From the NCBI RefSeq assembly GCF_000224145.3, contig NC_020176.2, positions 248,693 to 312,692 of the forward strand: 64,000 nt of DNA, in the 5' to 3' direction. This stretch comes from Ciona intestinalis (lineage: Eukaryota > Chordata > Ascidiacea > Phlebobranchia > Cionidae). The notes below the pieces were generated by a model. That model was not told the origin of the DNA. It did no database searches and saw only the letters and a program-made list of their open reading frames with translations. The first letter of the stretch is position 1. Every line of letters starts with the position of its first letter. The translations under genes were made by a program, and so were the position numbers. This document shows positions 22,880 through 64,000 of this stretch, piece after piece.

Positions 22880-23804
22880 CTGCATGATGACAGCTTTGGT
22901 CTGCTGTAAAAGAGGTTAGGGTGGTTGCCTTTAATACAGATGCCACCATTATAGGTATATTTTGTTCTTGAGCAAGATACCTAAAAGCTTAAACCCATTG
23001 GGGACTAATGGGTTGTCCAAATTCAACAAATGGTTAATAAGTTGCAATCTAGCATAATTTGCATAACACAACGTCTGGTGTCTTTTACAAAAGATAGATA
23101 TGGTTATGTTGAGGTCATGAAATCTGAGGTCACCCATCTTTTAACATCAAGCTTGGCCTGCAACCTGAAAATAATTAGGAAGAAAGTCAAGCTAGCTAGT
23201 CTTATTATCTTTTTTGCTTTACTTTCTTGATGTGCAACATCAGAGAAATCACATGTAGACCCGACACTCTGCCCAATTTACAGACAAACATAGAGCTTTA
23301 GAAAATGTGACGCTCGGTCACAAGCTGTTTGGCTTAGACTTAGTTACAGTGTTAATAAGCTTGGTTCTCCATTGTTTGCAAATGGGATAATACAGTAATA
23401 CGTAATGATGCATTTTTAAAAATGTTAAATACCAATTCTAAAACAATAATTTGATGAAATATTTTAGGTTGTTGTTTCCCATATTGCTGTTGATATCATT
23501 GATATGTTACCTCTTGACATGAAGATATATTCAACTGCACAAGTATCCTATATTCAGAGATTAAAACTTTTTATGAAGTATAATATTTGTTATTGTTGAT
23601 TTAACTTGATTTATTCTATAATATTGTATACTTTGTACATCCTACAGTTTATAAAACATATTCCACACACACAAGGTTTTTAAATATTTGTTTATTAGCA
23701 TGAAAGTTTGAACAAAACGTCCCAATATGAAGTTTTATCTCCTACATCGTAGCAGTTGCGTTTTCACATCTCGAAGTTTACAGTTTATTGTTAAGTTAAA
23801 ATAA
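22880..23804. other. Intergenic between the TIL gene and NDUFAB1 (convergent)
   Basis: No exon or RNA gene recognised. Contains the 3' flanks of both genes. Confidence 0.5.
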
Positions 23805-25084
<1,280 letters not shown>

Positions 25085-25595
25085 TTTGAGAATTTTTTTA
25101 TTTTGAAATCAATCTGAAATCTCCCCACGCAACCTTCACATCAAAGTGTATTTAAGTCACCGGTGTTTGTTGCCTAAATGTGTGGTCCCAAATGATTTCA
25201 TTTATACTGAATAAAAAGTATTCAAAATTAATTTTGCTTAAATTACGTTTTTATTAAAATTTTTATTTGAATAAATATTAATACAAAATACGTATATAAG
25301 CTGCATAACTATAATTTGAATAGACTTTGGAATACCTGCTAGTGTTTTCGACAACAACTGTATTCTTTATCTAAAAAATGCCTGAATGCAAAATTTAATA
25401 TTTTTTAACAGTTATAAATATATTTAACAATGTAAACAATTTTAATACCTAGTATTAGGTTTTAAACAAAAAAATAAAAAATTGTCGAGAACACCAAAAA
25501 TAGCATGCTTGTTGCTGTGTTTATTTACTGAAGAACTCCTAAATTAAACTGAATCGGGTTTGTAGACCTGCAGTTATTATAAAGTAAAAGAAGCC
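25085..25595. promoter_or_regulatory. Shared divergent promoter region, NDUFAB1 and TOMM22
   Basis: The two start codons point away from each other across 511 bp of AT-rich DNA. No TATA box or named motif can be assigned with confidence. Co-regulation is inferred from the arrangement. Confidence 0.45.
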
Positions 25596-27555
25596 ATGGC
25601 TCAAATACAAGAAAATTATGAGGAGGTAAGTTGGAATATAACTTTGTATGGTTGTCATTCTAATTGTCTGCTCTAAATGTTGCTAAAGATTAGAAATAAG
25701 TTAACAACCTATAAATTAACCTTGGTGGCAACTTGGTTATAAGTATATAGTTGATAAGCGTATAATTACCTCAAAGACTTATGTTTTACGTGTGGGCCTT
25801 GAAGGCTAATTTACCAGTTTGCATCTAGAGGCGATATTTTGTTTTGTAGCGTTTTCGGATTTGAATGTAAATGAAAAGAGAATGTGGTAAGAGTAACTTA
25901 CTTTATTGCCGCATGGCCGAAAAACGACAGTCGTATAACAACAGTGTGCCAGCTTATGAGCTATCATGTATGTTACTTTGTGGGTTATAATTTTTATGAA
26001 ATTTTTTTTCATTTTTTTATGTATGGCTGATAATTGGGTCCCTTTAATTAGTGCATGTCCCCTATGTCCACAATATTCACTACATAGTGGACATAGTGAA
26101 TATTGTGGACATAGCATACATAGTGGATATAGCGGACTAAGCGGACATGCACCAATTAAAGGGACTGCTGATAATTTGGACAACCCGTTAGTGACTATTG
26201 AACTGGAGCAATTGCCGTTAAGTATCTTGCCAAAGGACACATACGCCCACAATGGTAGCAGCGACAAGACTTGAACCCATTACCTCTGGGTTACCAGCAG
26301 ACGTGCTAACCACTATGTCGCGGTGCAGGGTTTGGTGACAATTAAAGCAGCCCAACTTTCTTTAATAATTTTTAATGAAAATGAAATCATTTATTAAAAA
26401 AATTAAGAAACAAATGACTTTACTAATTTATTAAGCCAAGTTAGTGGAACAACTTTTAAGGTAAATACAAATCACTTAAGCAGAAAATTGTCAGTTTTAC
26501 AAACTACTAGAAGGTCAGTAAATTTAAATGTTTGCTTTGTAATATTAATCACTTCTCTTTATAGATTGATGACGAGACAATAAGTGAAAGGATATGGGGC
26601 CTCACTGAAATGTTTCCAGATTCTGTTCGATCTGTCGCATCTTCAACATCAAGTTTATCAAAAGTTGCCGCTTCCAAAACATACAGGTAAGGGGGAAGGG
26701 TATCACTATAGCTTTTTGAACGTTTTCAAGCTAATTTTCGTATTAAATGCCCACTTTTTCCAAAAACAAATGGTTAGACCGAAGGAATATTTTAATACCA
26801 AAAATTTTACGAGTCACCAGTTATTATGATACCGGGAGCGAATGAATGGAAAAGCTTTGTCTTTTTGAACAAAGTTGAAAACCTAATTTAGTCCAGATTT
26901 AATCCTTTATTGTAATGATTGCTATGCATGGGACAAATTGTAAAGACCATAACCAAAAGTTAGTGTGTGCTAGTGCTACTACGGTATATGCGTCCTTGGA
27001 CAAGACACTTTACAGCAATTTTGTCTGCCAGACAACAAAACATTTCCTACAGGTTACAAAACTGTCATTGCCCTGCAACGAGAGGATAAATAATTTATGT
27101 ACTTTTATCGGTGATGAGATAATTTTTACTCCACAGTTTTATAAGATCAGCGTTATGGGTTGGAACGACGGGATTCATGGTTCTTATTGTTCCCGTGCTG
27201 TTCGAACAAGAACGATTTAATCTTGAGCAGCAACAACAACAACATCAGAGACAGGTTGGAAGTTTTATTTTTACTACAAATCTTTATAAAATGAAAACAA
27301 TAACATATAATATATGAAGCATATATAAAAAACATTACTATTTTAAAAAGATTTTAAATTGTTTTTAACTTACATTTTAATAATGTTACATTGAGTAAAA
27401 ACAATGTTACATTGAGTAAAAACAAACTAATAATGACATTGAGTGAAGAAGAAAATTCATATTTTTGTTTCTTCTAGATATTACTTGGGCCAAACGCAGC
27501 AGTTTCGAACATGCACGGAGGTATAGGACTTGCCCCACCACCCCCAGCTAAATAA
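25596..27555 (+). CDS. TOMM22: Mitochondrial import receptor subunit TOM22
   Basis: Exons 25596-25625, 26565-26686, 27137-27254 and 27478-27555 join in phase to 115 aa. The acidic N terminus (QENYEEIDDETISER) is followed by IWGLTEMFPDSVRS, a block nearly identical to human TOM22. A single membrane segment lies at about residues 56-74 (ALWVGTTGFMVLIVPVLFE), then a Gln-rich stretch (EQQQQQHQRQILLGP) as in vertebrates. It sits in the outer mitochondrial membrane and is a central receptor of the TOM complex. The stop lies 111 bp from the CBY1 stop (convergent). Confidence 0.95.
25897..25995. repeat. Dispersed ~100-bp repeat (family B)
   Basis: CGACAGTCGTATAACAACAG and TTATGAGCTATCATGTATGT match the other family B copies. 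Intron 1 of TOMM22. Confidence 0.55.
26038..26165. repeat. Palindromic insertion, 128 bp, with target duplication
   Basis: Outer arms GTCCCTTTAATTAGTGCATG and CATGCACCAATTAAAGGGAC are inverted, with one extra T in the left arm. Inside is a 21-bp perfect inverted repeat (arms CTATGTCCACAATATTCACT and its complement). The flanks repeat GCTGATAATTGG on both sides with one base of difference, a probable target-site duplication. A small hairpin transposon in TOMM22 intron 1. Confidence 0.75.
26210..26328 (-). repeat. tRNA-related SINE fragment (family C)
   Basis: AAGTATCTTGCCAAAGGACA, CACAATGGTAGCAGCGACAA and a tRNA-like end with GCTAACCACTATGTCGC. It abuts the palindromic insertion. Confidence 0.5.
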
Positions 27556-27666
27556 ATCCAACAAACATTCATATAATTGAAAATAATGAACTAATAGCGC
27601 ACGCCATGTTTTACATTGGCGTTGTATAAAATATGTAGCACAGTGTTTTGCAATAAAATTAAACAA

Positions 27667-29738
27667 TTATTTCTTCCTTCTTTTTACGGCGTCATCTCTC
27701 TCCTTTTCAAGAATATGCGACTCAGCTGTTGCTTCGGACAACTAAACATGGCAACATTATGTTAGGCATGGATACTGGCAATGACGTATATGGCAATTTT
27801 TACATGCCTGCTATGTGTACAACGTATGCACAATTTTTTAATTTCTGACGTCAGTGGTCTGTCGTATTAGTTAGGGATGAGGTTAGGGTGTATTACAAAT
27901 TATACATTAAAGATTATTCTCATATAAACATGCAAAACATTTTTATATAACCCTATGTAAAGTTTTAATCTTGGAGCGTGGCAGATGAAACATTGACATA
28001 AGGAGCTAATTTATATAAAAACAATAATAATACTTTGAATTCAACCATACACATAACACACCATGTCAAGCAGAATATCAATCTTTAGTCGAAGCATGTT
28101 GTTCTCTTCGGTGATTCGGGTATTTTCTTTCTTCAATTTAATCATCTCTCGATGGGGGACTCCCCCTGCTCCACCCTCTGTGATGTCATAAACAAGAATA
28201 TTATCATAGTTGTTTTATCGGTGCAAGTGAAGGGTTGTTCCGTAATGTCACAAAGAAAACGAGAGACCAATAAAAATGTACCACTTAGGAAATTAGTAAT
28301 GATGATATAGTGTGTCGATTCTTTACTAGCTCTATTTCATTTGAAAGATAGCCTAACTTTTTTAGTATACATAAGGACCAAGGTGATCCTAGAATACAGA
28401 TAATGTAGCGGCCATTTTCGATACCTTCTACTGGTGCCACCAACCTAAAATTTGGACACTGTACTAACTAGACCCCAGCGGTACCGATTCTGAAATCAAA
28501 AATTTAAAATTCGAAAAAATATTAATTATGAATATTAATATTCGTCATAAAAACATATTTATAGAATTTTCGCACGCACCAGCTTTGAATATGTTGTAGC
28601 GCTGCTTAATAGCTACAAAATGAAACATTTTTTTCTTTAAAAAAATGGGGGCTTGGGTATGAAATATTAAAAAGTATGACCATAACTTGAATCATATAAA
28701 TATCAAAAAAATTTTTTTTTGCAAAAATATAACTTACGCATACATCTATGTTGGTCACTAACATATCATTCCCATTAAAAAAATAATTAATTTTAATTTT
28801 TTTTAAATTATGAATATTAATATTCGTCATAAAAACATATTTATAGAATTTTCGCACGCACCAGCTTGGAATATGTTATAGCGCTACGTATTAGCTACAA
28901 AATGAAACATTAATTTCTTCAAAAAAATGCGGGCTTGGGTTCAGAATACAGACAAGTATGAGTCATAACTATAATTCCTTGTTCATATATTTTATTTGCA
29001 CGAACGCAAAAATTATACATATAATAAAAAATAATATAATAAACAGTAAATACGTACATTCAAATGTGATGCTTTGAATTTAAATAAAGTCTTCGATTGC
29101 CGCACGATTTACTTTATCCTATCCGTACGTAAGTATAGAAACATCGAGAATTTAATTCATCTGTTTCAATTAATACAAAAGGTTCCATGTTCTTGAAGCC
29201 TCTAAGATTAGGGTCTTTAATCGATATGCTCGATCCAATTGTATCAGACGNNNNNNNNNNNNNNNNNNNNNNNNNNNNNNNNNNNNNNNNNNNNNNNNNN
29301 GCTGGGGTCTAATTAGTACAGTGTCCAAATTTTAGGTTGGTGGCACCAGTAGAAGGTATCGAAAATGGCCGCTATAATATCTGTATTCTAGGATCACCTT
29401 GGTTACATAAGGCCTATCAGAATAATTAAAACAACGAAGGATTTAAAGTATATAGATGATAGATCTAGAATAGCGTATTTAAAGTATATAATATATATAT
29501 CAGTTGAAAGTTGAAGCAAGACTGTAATTAATGGCATGCATGTCTTACCAGACTGCCATGCCCCATCTTCAAACTTAAGTTCATTCCCGTTTAATTTAAG
29601 CGAAGCTGAGCCGTAGTCGAGACCGAATTCTTGCGCGCGTTGTGAAACATCGAGAGAAGCAAGATTGGACAACGATGCAGCTTTACGTGGAGTTGCTTTC
29701 TTTGGGCTGAAGCCTTTTGGGCTAAACAAACTTAACAT
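27667..29738 (-). CDS. CBY1: Chibby homologue
   Basis: Exons 29738-29549, 28177-28062 and 27741-27667 join in phase to 126 aa, the same length as human CBY1. The N terminus FSPKKATPRKAASLSNLASL matches the phosphorylated 14-3-3-binding region of Chibby, followed by FGLDYGSASLKLNG and FEDGAWQSG. Exon 2 gives a leucine-rich coiled coil (MIKLKKENTRITEENNMLRL, KIDILLDM), then SEATAESHILEKERDD and a basic end KRRKK. Chibby dimerises through this coiled coil, sits at the distal centriole and ciliary base to promote ciliogenesis, and can bind beta-catenin. Intron 1 hosts a Mutator-like element and a 50-N gap. Confidence 0.95.
28377..29403. mobile_element. Non-autonomous Mutator-like (MULE-type) DNA transposon
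   Basis: Terminal inverted repeats of at least 103 bp (28377-28479 and 29301-29403, outer end ACCAAGGTGATCCTAGAATA) differ at only a few bases. A perfect 9-bp duplication TACATAAGG flanks both sides (28368-28376, 29404-29412); long inverted repeats and 9-bp target duplications are marks of Mutator-like elements. The interior has a direct repeat of about 115 bp (near 28527-28640 and 28807-28925, core TATGAATATTAATATTCGTC) and no transposase frame. A 50-N gap ends exactly where the right inverted repeat begins, so the inside may be longer. It lies in CBY1 intron 1. Confidence 0.8.
29251..29300. other. Assembly gap (50 N)
   Basis: A round-number N run inside the Mutator-like element, next to its right inverted repeat. 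True size unknown. Confidence 1.
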
Positions 29739-30296
29739 ATTGGCTTTATTACTTAAAATACTTTTATAAACGAAATCTGAATTAACCGAAAAACAATTGA
29801 ATTTTTCGAACTAAAAAAACCATCGACTGCAGTTAAAAATGGTGTTTAACATAGAGATCGTTTGAATTATATTTTACGAAAAACTGTTATCTCTTATTCT
29901 CGTCTCGTGTTACTAAAAATATTTTAACATTTAAATAGAGCTTCCTGCGAATTCCTTAATTATACGACATATATTCCCGTAAGCCCGTGTCAATGCTGTC
30001 TATAGTAATAGTTTGAGAGTTATTGCCAACCTATACTGTGTGAGTTAGTGACCAAATTCTATACTTGAAATCAACTTTGGGGTAACAATAAAAGTTAAAA
30101 GTATCAAACATCTGCTATTGGATAAAACAGTCAGAACCAGAGTTCGTATATACAGATCCTCTATATATGTTTATACGACTCTGGTTCGAACTGATCAAAA
30201 TAAAATGTCTATGGTTGCTAGAGACGCAAATCTCACGTAGGGACTTCCCCTACTTGTAAGTTTAGGATTTTTGTCAAAGTTTTTTTAATTTTTAAA
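29739..30296. promoter_or_regulatory. Divergent promoter region between CBY1 and an unrecognised gene
   Basis: 558 bp between opposed start codons. It includes an imperfect RFX X-box-like site (GTTGCTAGAGAC, 30214-30225; one good half site) and an inverted repeat near 30128-30195 (arms AGAACCAGAGTTCGTATA and TATACGACTCTGGTTC). RFX sites often control cilia genes, but this match is weak. Confidence 0.35.
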
Positions 30297-32117
30297 ATGG
30301 ATTTCGTCTCCGAAAAACCCAAACCTGTACGACTAGGGCGAGATTCAATAACTCTTCGCACACAAGAGTCGAATTATATCCCAGTAATAAGCGACATTCC
30401 GTATGTAACTAGAACTCAAGCAAAAGCGTGGCTAGCTTACAAGGGAGCGCGGCCGATCCACCGAACTACTCTACAATTAGATAGAACACGTCATAAACTC
30501 GATTATGTGACGTTGTATAAACATGTAAGTATCAAAACTTGTAAATTTTGTTGTGCACTACAAATTCCGCTTGCACGAATGGTGTTTTAAATAGTCAATG
30601 GCAGATTTAATAGCAAATTTCGATATTCTTTAAGATGTTGAATATAATATATATAATATATAAAACTTTTACTATTTGTACGAGTACATTCGGGGGAAAA
30701 TATTTTAGGTAAACATTAACAAATTTCAATTGAAGCTGTTTTGTATTTTGCGCAGCATTAACATCATTATCATCATATATATCATCCAAGAATAATATAT
30801 GATTTCTATTCCAGTATCACCGTGGCAATCCAAAACTCAGTGGAGTGAGACGCCCCCCAACTTGCCCCTCATTGTTTACATCACAATGGGAGATTGGGGA
30901 AAACAATGAGCGTTGTTTCAACACAAACCACAATGTTATGTTTCCACCAAAAACAGGAGAATCCGTAAATTATTTAGATATTCTTTATTTTTAAAACTGC
31001 GATTTTCCACCAGTGTACAATTCAAAATGTCCATGACAACATTTAATCTTGGCGTCTTATAATAAGTGTCGTTTTTCTGTAAGTTTCTGTCACTTTAATT
31101 TTTTAAAGAATCATATTGTTATTCGTATTTAAAATGATATGTTTTTTTATAATTCCCAACAAAAAAACTTTTTTTTTGTTATAAAATCATGCATGTCATT
31201 CTTACATAGCACTTTGAGGGTAATGGGCCACCCAGGCCTAAGTTGCGTGTCACGCTGCAGGGTCTCACTCACATAGAATACGTAACAATTAAGTATTATG
31301 ACATCACAACCACAGTATTATGACATCACAACCACTCAATAGATATCATTGATGCGCGACGTACAAGTTCGTAATCGCGTGAGCAACACCCATGGATTGA
31401 GAATGGTGGACGTCACCCACCATGACGAGGGGGCGTCATATTTTACCTCGTATCGTAACTCCCACGATGCATTGGGGCAATCTCGGGGTAGGGGAGTTCC
31501 CCATGTTAGGAAGAAACCTCCAGTTTTCAACATAATTTCAGGTGAAATATTAATTTTTTAAATCCCTTATTATGTCATATGAAGTGCATGAAGGATAAAT
31601 AAACAAATATGACTTCTGTTTTTGCCACCACGGCTTCTCTCTTATGGACCTCCCAGTTTTAACATATTTCAGATGAAGTAATAAAGTTAAGATTAACAAC
31701 AAAAACTAATGAAGAAGTTTACATTCTTAGTAACATAGATGTGTGTCATGTGATATCACCATATGAAATATAATGAAGCCACCATGTATATAGTGCATAT
31801 CAGGCCACTAGTTTGAGTTGTGTTAAAGTGAAAATACATAAAGATGGTAAAATGCTATTTCTCCTCAATCAATAATATACCATAATTTCTCTGAGGGAGA
31901 ACAACATTAAAAATCGTTGCCCGTTTAAAAAATAACTATTTTTTTTAAATAGATTTTTTTTTCTAATTGTAAAATAAAATTTATTTGCTCCTCACATTAA
32001 GGTGAAATATCAGCTCCAACTTCAGGAAGAATCGATCATCGATTACGATCCGGTAACAGAGTCCTTTCTGAGCAAAGAAGAAGATCAAACATTTATCAGA
32101 CTTTTCAACTAGGGTGA
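30297..32117 (+). CDS. Unrecognised 230-aa protein, possibly ciliary
   Basis: Exons 30297-30524, 30815-30964, 31343-31541 and 32002-32117 join in phase to 230 aa, ending RSNIYQTFQLG and stop. It is basic and rich in short Arg/Lys, Tyr and Pro motifs (RDSITLRTQESNYIPVISD, YHRGNPKLSGVRRPPT, SYFTSYRNSHDALG, VPHVRKKPPVFNIISG). It has no signal peptide, membrane segment or coiled coil. Repeated Ser/Tyr/Pro-rich short motifs recall axonemal microtubule-associated proteins, and the gene is head to head with CBY1, so a ciliary role is plausible but only inferred. No family name is given because none was recognised. Confidence 0.7.
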
Positions 32118-33875
32118 AAAAAAATTTAACAGTGTTTTGAAAATTGCTTTTTCGACAATCTTGTAATTTTTTAATTTTTATTTATAGTCTTTATAGTATA
32201 ATCAAGGAAAAATAGGAGTTTAAAAAAGAAATTATAATCACAGATCATGAGTGTAATTTCATATCAAAACTCACCTTTTCAATGTACTTTTGTTTTACAA
32301 GTGTTCATCTTTTTTTTAATAACTCTTCATTATATTTTGCCAATGTCAAGTGCTGGTAATACTTGTTATTTTTGATCAGTTTACCTTCATTCTTACCTTT
32401 CTGGTATTATCATTGTTAATATTTGTAACCTGACTGATTAGTTTTATCTTGACTGTGACCATTAAGACTGTGGTGTCATCATTGTGTTTTATATTTTCAT
32501 TTCATTTTTTGTCGCTGCCTGACAATCATGTATGTAATAAATGATCCAAAAACACACATTTTTTGTATTTTTTATTTAGATTTTAGAGCAACTTATTAAA
32601 ACTCACTACATAAACATCTAATATTATTTTATATTAATGGCAAACGGGAACAAATGTGACAGTTCCGCTCTATCTAACAGTAAAAATAGTATTTGCCTAT
32701 GTGGTTAATTATATTAGATGTTACAATTTGTGGTGTACAAGACATTTGTCTTGCAAGTGAATTGATAACCATCGAACTACATTTGTACAAGAAGAAAAAT
32801 GTTTAAATACCCAATTATTGACAATGGTAGTTAAGTTATAATCATCCATATATCTTTTACATGAAAACTGTTATTCATTCCATAAATTAAAGTTTTAATC
32901 TCCCAGAAAACCTAATAAATGTTTGACTCCAAATGTAAAGTGACACCAGCTTTAAATTTTAAATGTCAGCCATTTAAAAGCTTTGTTAAACGCCCTAAGT
33001 AATATCAAGTGTCGTTACTGTCTTTGTCTTAACTTGAAACACAAACAGATTAAACAGAATATCCAATTCCACTACAGTTTATTACATGTTTCACACAATG
33101 ATATTTACATTTCACATTTAACAATTGTCTTGGCTATTGTAACTTAAGTTTTGTGGTGTAAACCCATACATACATAAGCTTGGTTATATACGAAATAATA
33201 ACACGGATAGTCATTAATTGATTGTTTTAAACAAATAAAAACCCAACACATTACTACTATATGCTTAACTTAAACCTTGAACATGCAAGCATGCAGTTTT
33301 CCTTTAATAAAATCAATATGTTTATATAAGACTTAACAACTAAGAGTAACATATTGATTGTTAAATGAAATAAAACCGCAACACAACAGCAACGAAACTC
33401 TATTTACATTTCCCCTCTCAACGTTATAGGGAACACCGTAGTTCAAACATTTTTAACATAGCGGAAAAACGTCAGAATTATAATTATGTTATTTCTATTT
33501 AAAGCTGCATTTAAGATATCTATGTTTCACCACATAACCTCAACACCAATTCGAAAAAAAAACGCGGCAAAAATTCTAACTGGGCAATTTAAAAACATGA
33601 CTTTGAAACAATTTAAATAATTTAGAGAAACTTCAAATGGTGGGATCTAATTTTGTTTCAATGCCGGCCAATTTAACAACAACGCATAACTTTCTTGAAA
33701 ATTTTCTGCGATTTCTGGACAAGAGCTGAAAAAGATCTCTCACTTTTCTCAAAGCGCTCCTACTCATTCCTCTTCTTATTCTCTTTCTTTATAGACGGCC
33801 TCAAAAAGTGGCAACTCATAGAATTGCTGGTGAATGAATTAACAAAGCCTCAAGGGGCTTATACAAAGTGGGGCC
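32118..33875. other. Intergenic between convergent genes
   Basis: Between the stop of the 230-aa gene and the SMG1 stop. AT-rich with several possible poly(A) signals (AATAAA). No exon, RNA or clear repeat recognised. Confidence 0.5.
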
Positions 33876-63404
<29,529 letters not shown>

Positions 63405-64000
63405 TAAAGTTGCTCTTTTCCAACTTCATGAGTAATTTTCAACACTATTCAATACGAAGCACTTTCTTTATATAACTTTTTAATCTAAAAAGTAAAGACA
63501 GTAAGATCTTTAATGAATTACATTTCTATGTGTAGTTAAGATTCATGCACAAAATAAAAAAAGCTAATTATACAGACATTTACGCATGTAAAGTAGACTG
63601 TTATTATGTCCACTTTTGCTTTTGCTACGTTTGCTTTTGTAAGAACTATAACGGCCATCTCATAGCTAAATTAAACCTAAAAATACCACGAAATAAAAAC
63701 GAAGTCGTTAAATTATCTGAATAACCAAACAAAACACATTTACACTCACTAATTGCCTGAAATTGCAGCAAAATAATTGTTTATTACCTAATTTACACAA
63801 ATAAAAAAGAACCAAAAATTCTGCGTTGTTAGTTTTGTAAAATGATATTTTCTTCGCTGTGGCGCTAGTTCCCTTTTCAAACATAAAAACCGTGCAGCAC
63901 ATTGGGGACCGCTTTTTAATTCAACTTAAATAACACAGGTAAATTACTTTTATTTATCAAAATATGTTTTGTTGTAATATACGATTTTAAAAGAACATTC
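63405..64000. other. Upstream region of SMG1
   Basis: AT-rich; no exon, RNA gene or strong promoter motif recognised. An in-frame TGA about 25 bp upstream of the SMG1 ATG supports that start. Confidence 0.5.

Overview
The window looks like nuclear DNA of a solitary tunicate, most likely a Ciona species. Signs are small AT-rich introns, dense genes that align with vertebrate orthologues, many roughly 200-bp inverted-repeat MITEs with 'GGTGGGG..AAGATGGGACAC' ends, tRNA-like SINE fragments, and a possible trans-spliced gene pair. No database was searched. Gene names rest on recalled homology, and exon borders on GT/AG sites with matching reading phase.

Layout. 1-8335 (minus): an LDLa-repeat 7TM receptor of the LGR/relaxin-receptor/GRL101 type, complete at the N terminus, running off the left edge, its introns packed with MITEs. 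9188-9342: a tRNA-Gly gene with anticodon ACC and a 3' fragment of a tRNA-Leu. 9764-11417 (plus): a secreted or GPI-anchored DOMON protein. 12027-18636 (plus): ZFAND1 followed 115 bp later by EDEM2, a candidate operon of protein quality control genes. 18637-22339: repeat-rich DNA with a 71-bp satellite, a 307-N gap and a ZP-like exon. 22340-22879 (plus): exons of a cysteine-rich TIL-plus-granulin-like protein. 23805-25084 (minus) and 25596-27555 (plus): NDUFAB1 and TOMM22 head to head, both mitochondrial. 27667-29738 (minus) and 30297-32117 (plus): Chibby (CBY1) head to head with an unrecognised 230-aa gene; a Mutator-like element sits in CBY1 intron 1.

33876-63404 (minus): one gene, the NMD kinase SMG1, with 46 exons recovered from its start codon to the C-terminal FATC tail. 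The exons for the PI3K-like catalytic domain and the region before it are absent; their place is taken by about 1.8 kb holding a 500-N gap and satellites. Two other 50-N gaps in the gene are flanked by near-identical duplicated exons that cannot both be spliced in frame, which points to uncollapsed haplotypes. One SMG1 exon carries a single extra base.

No virus-like element or CRISPR array was seen.
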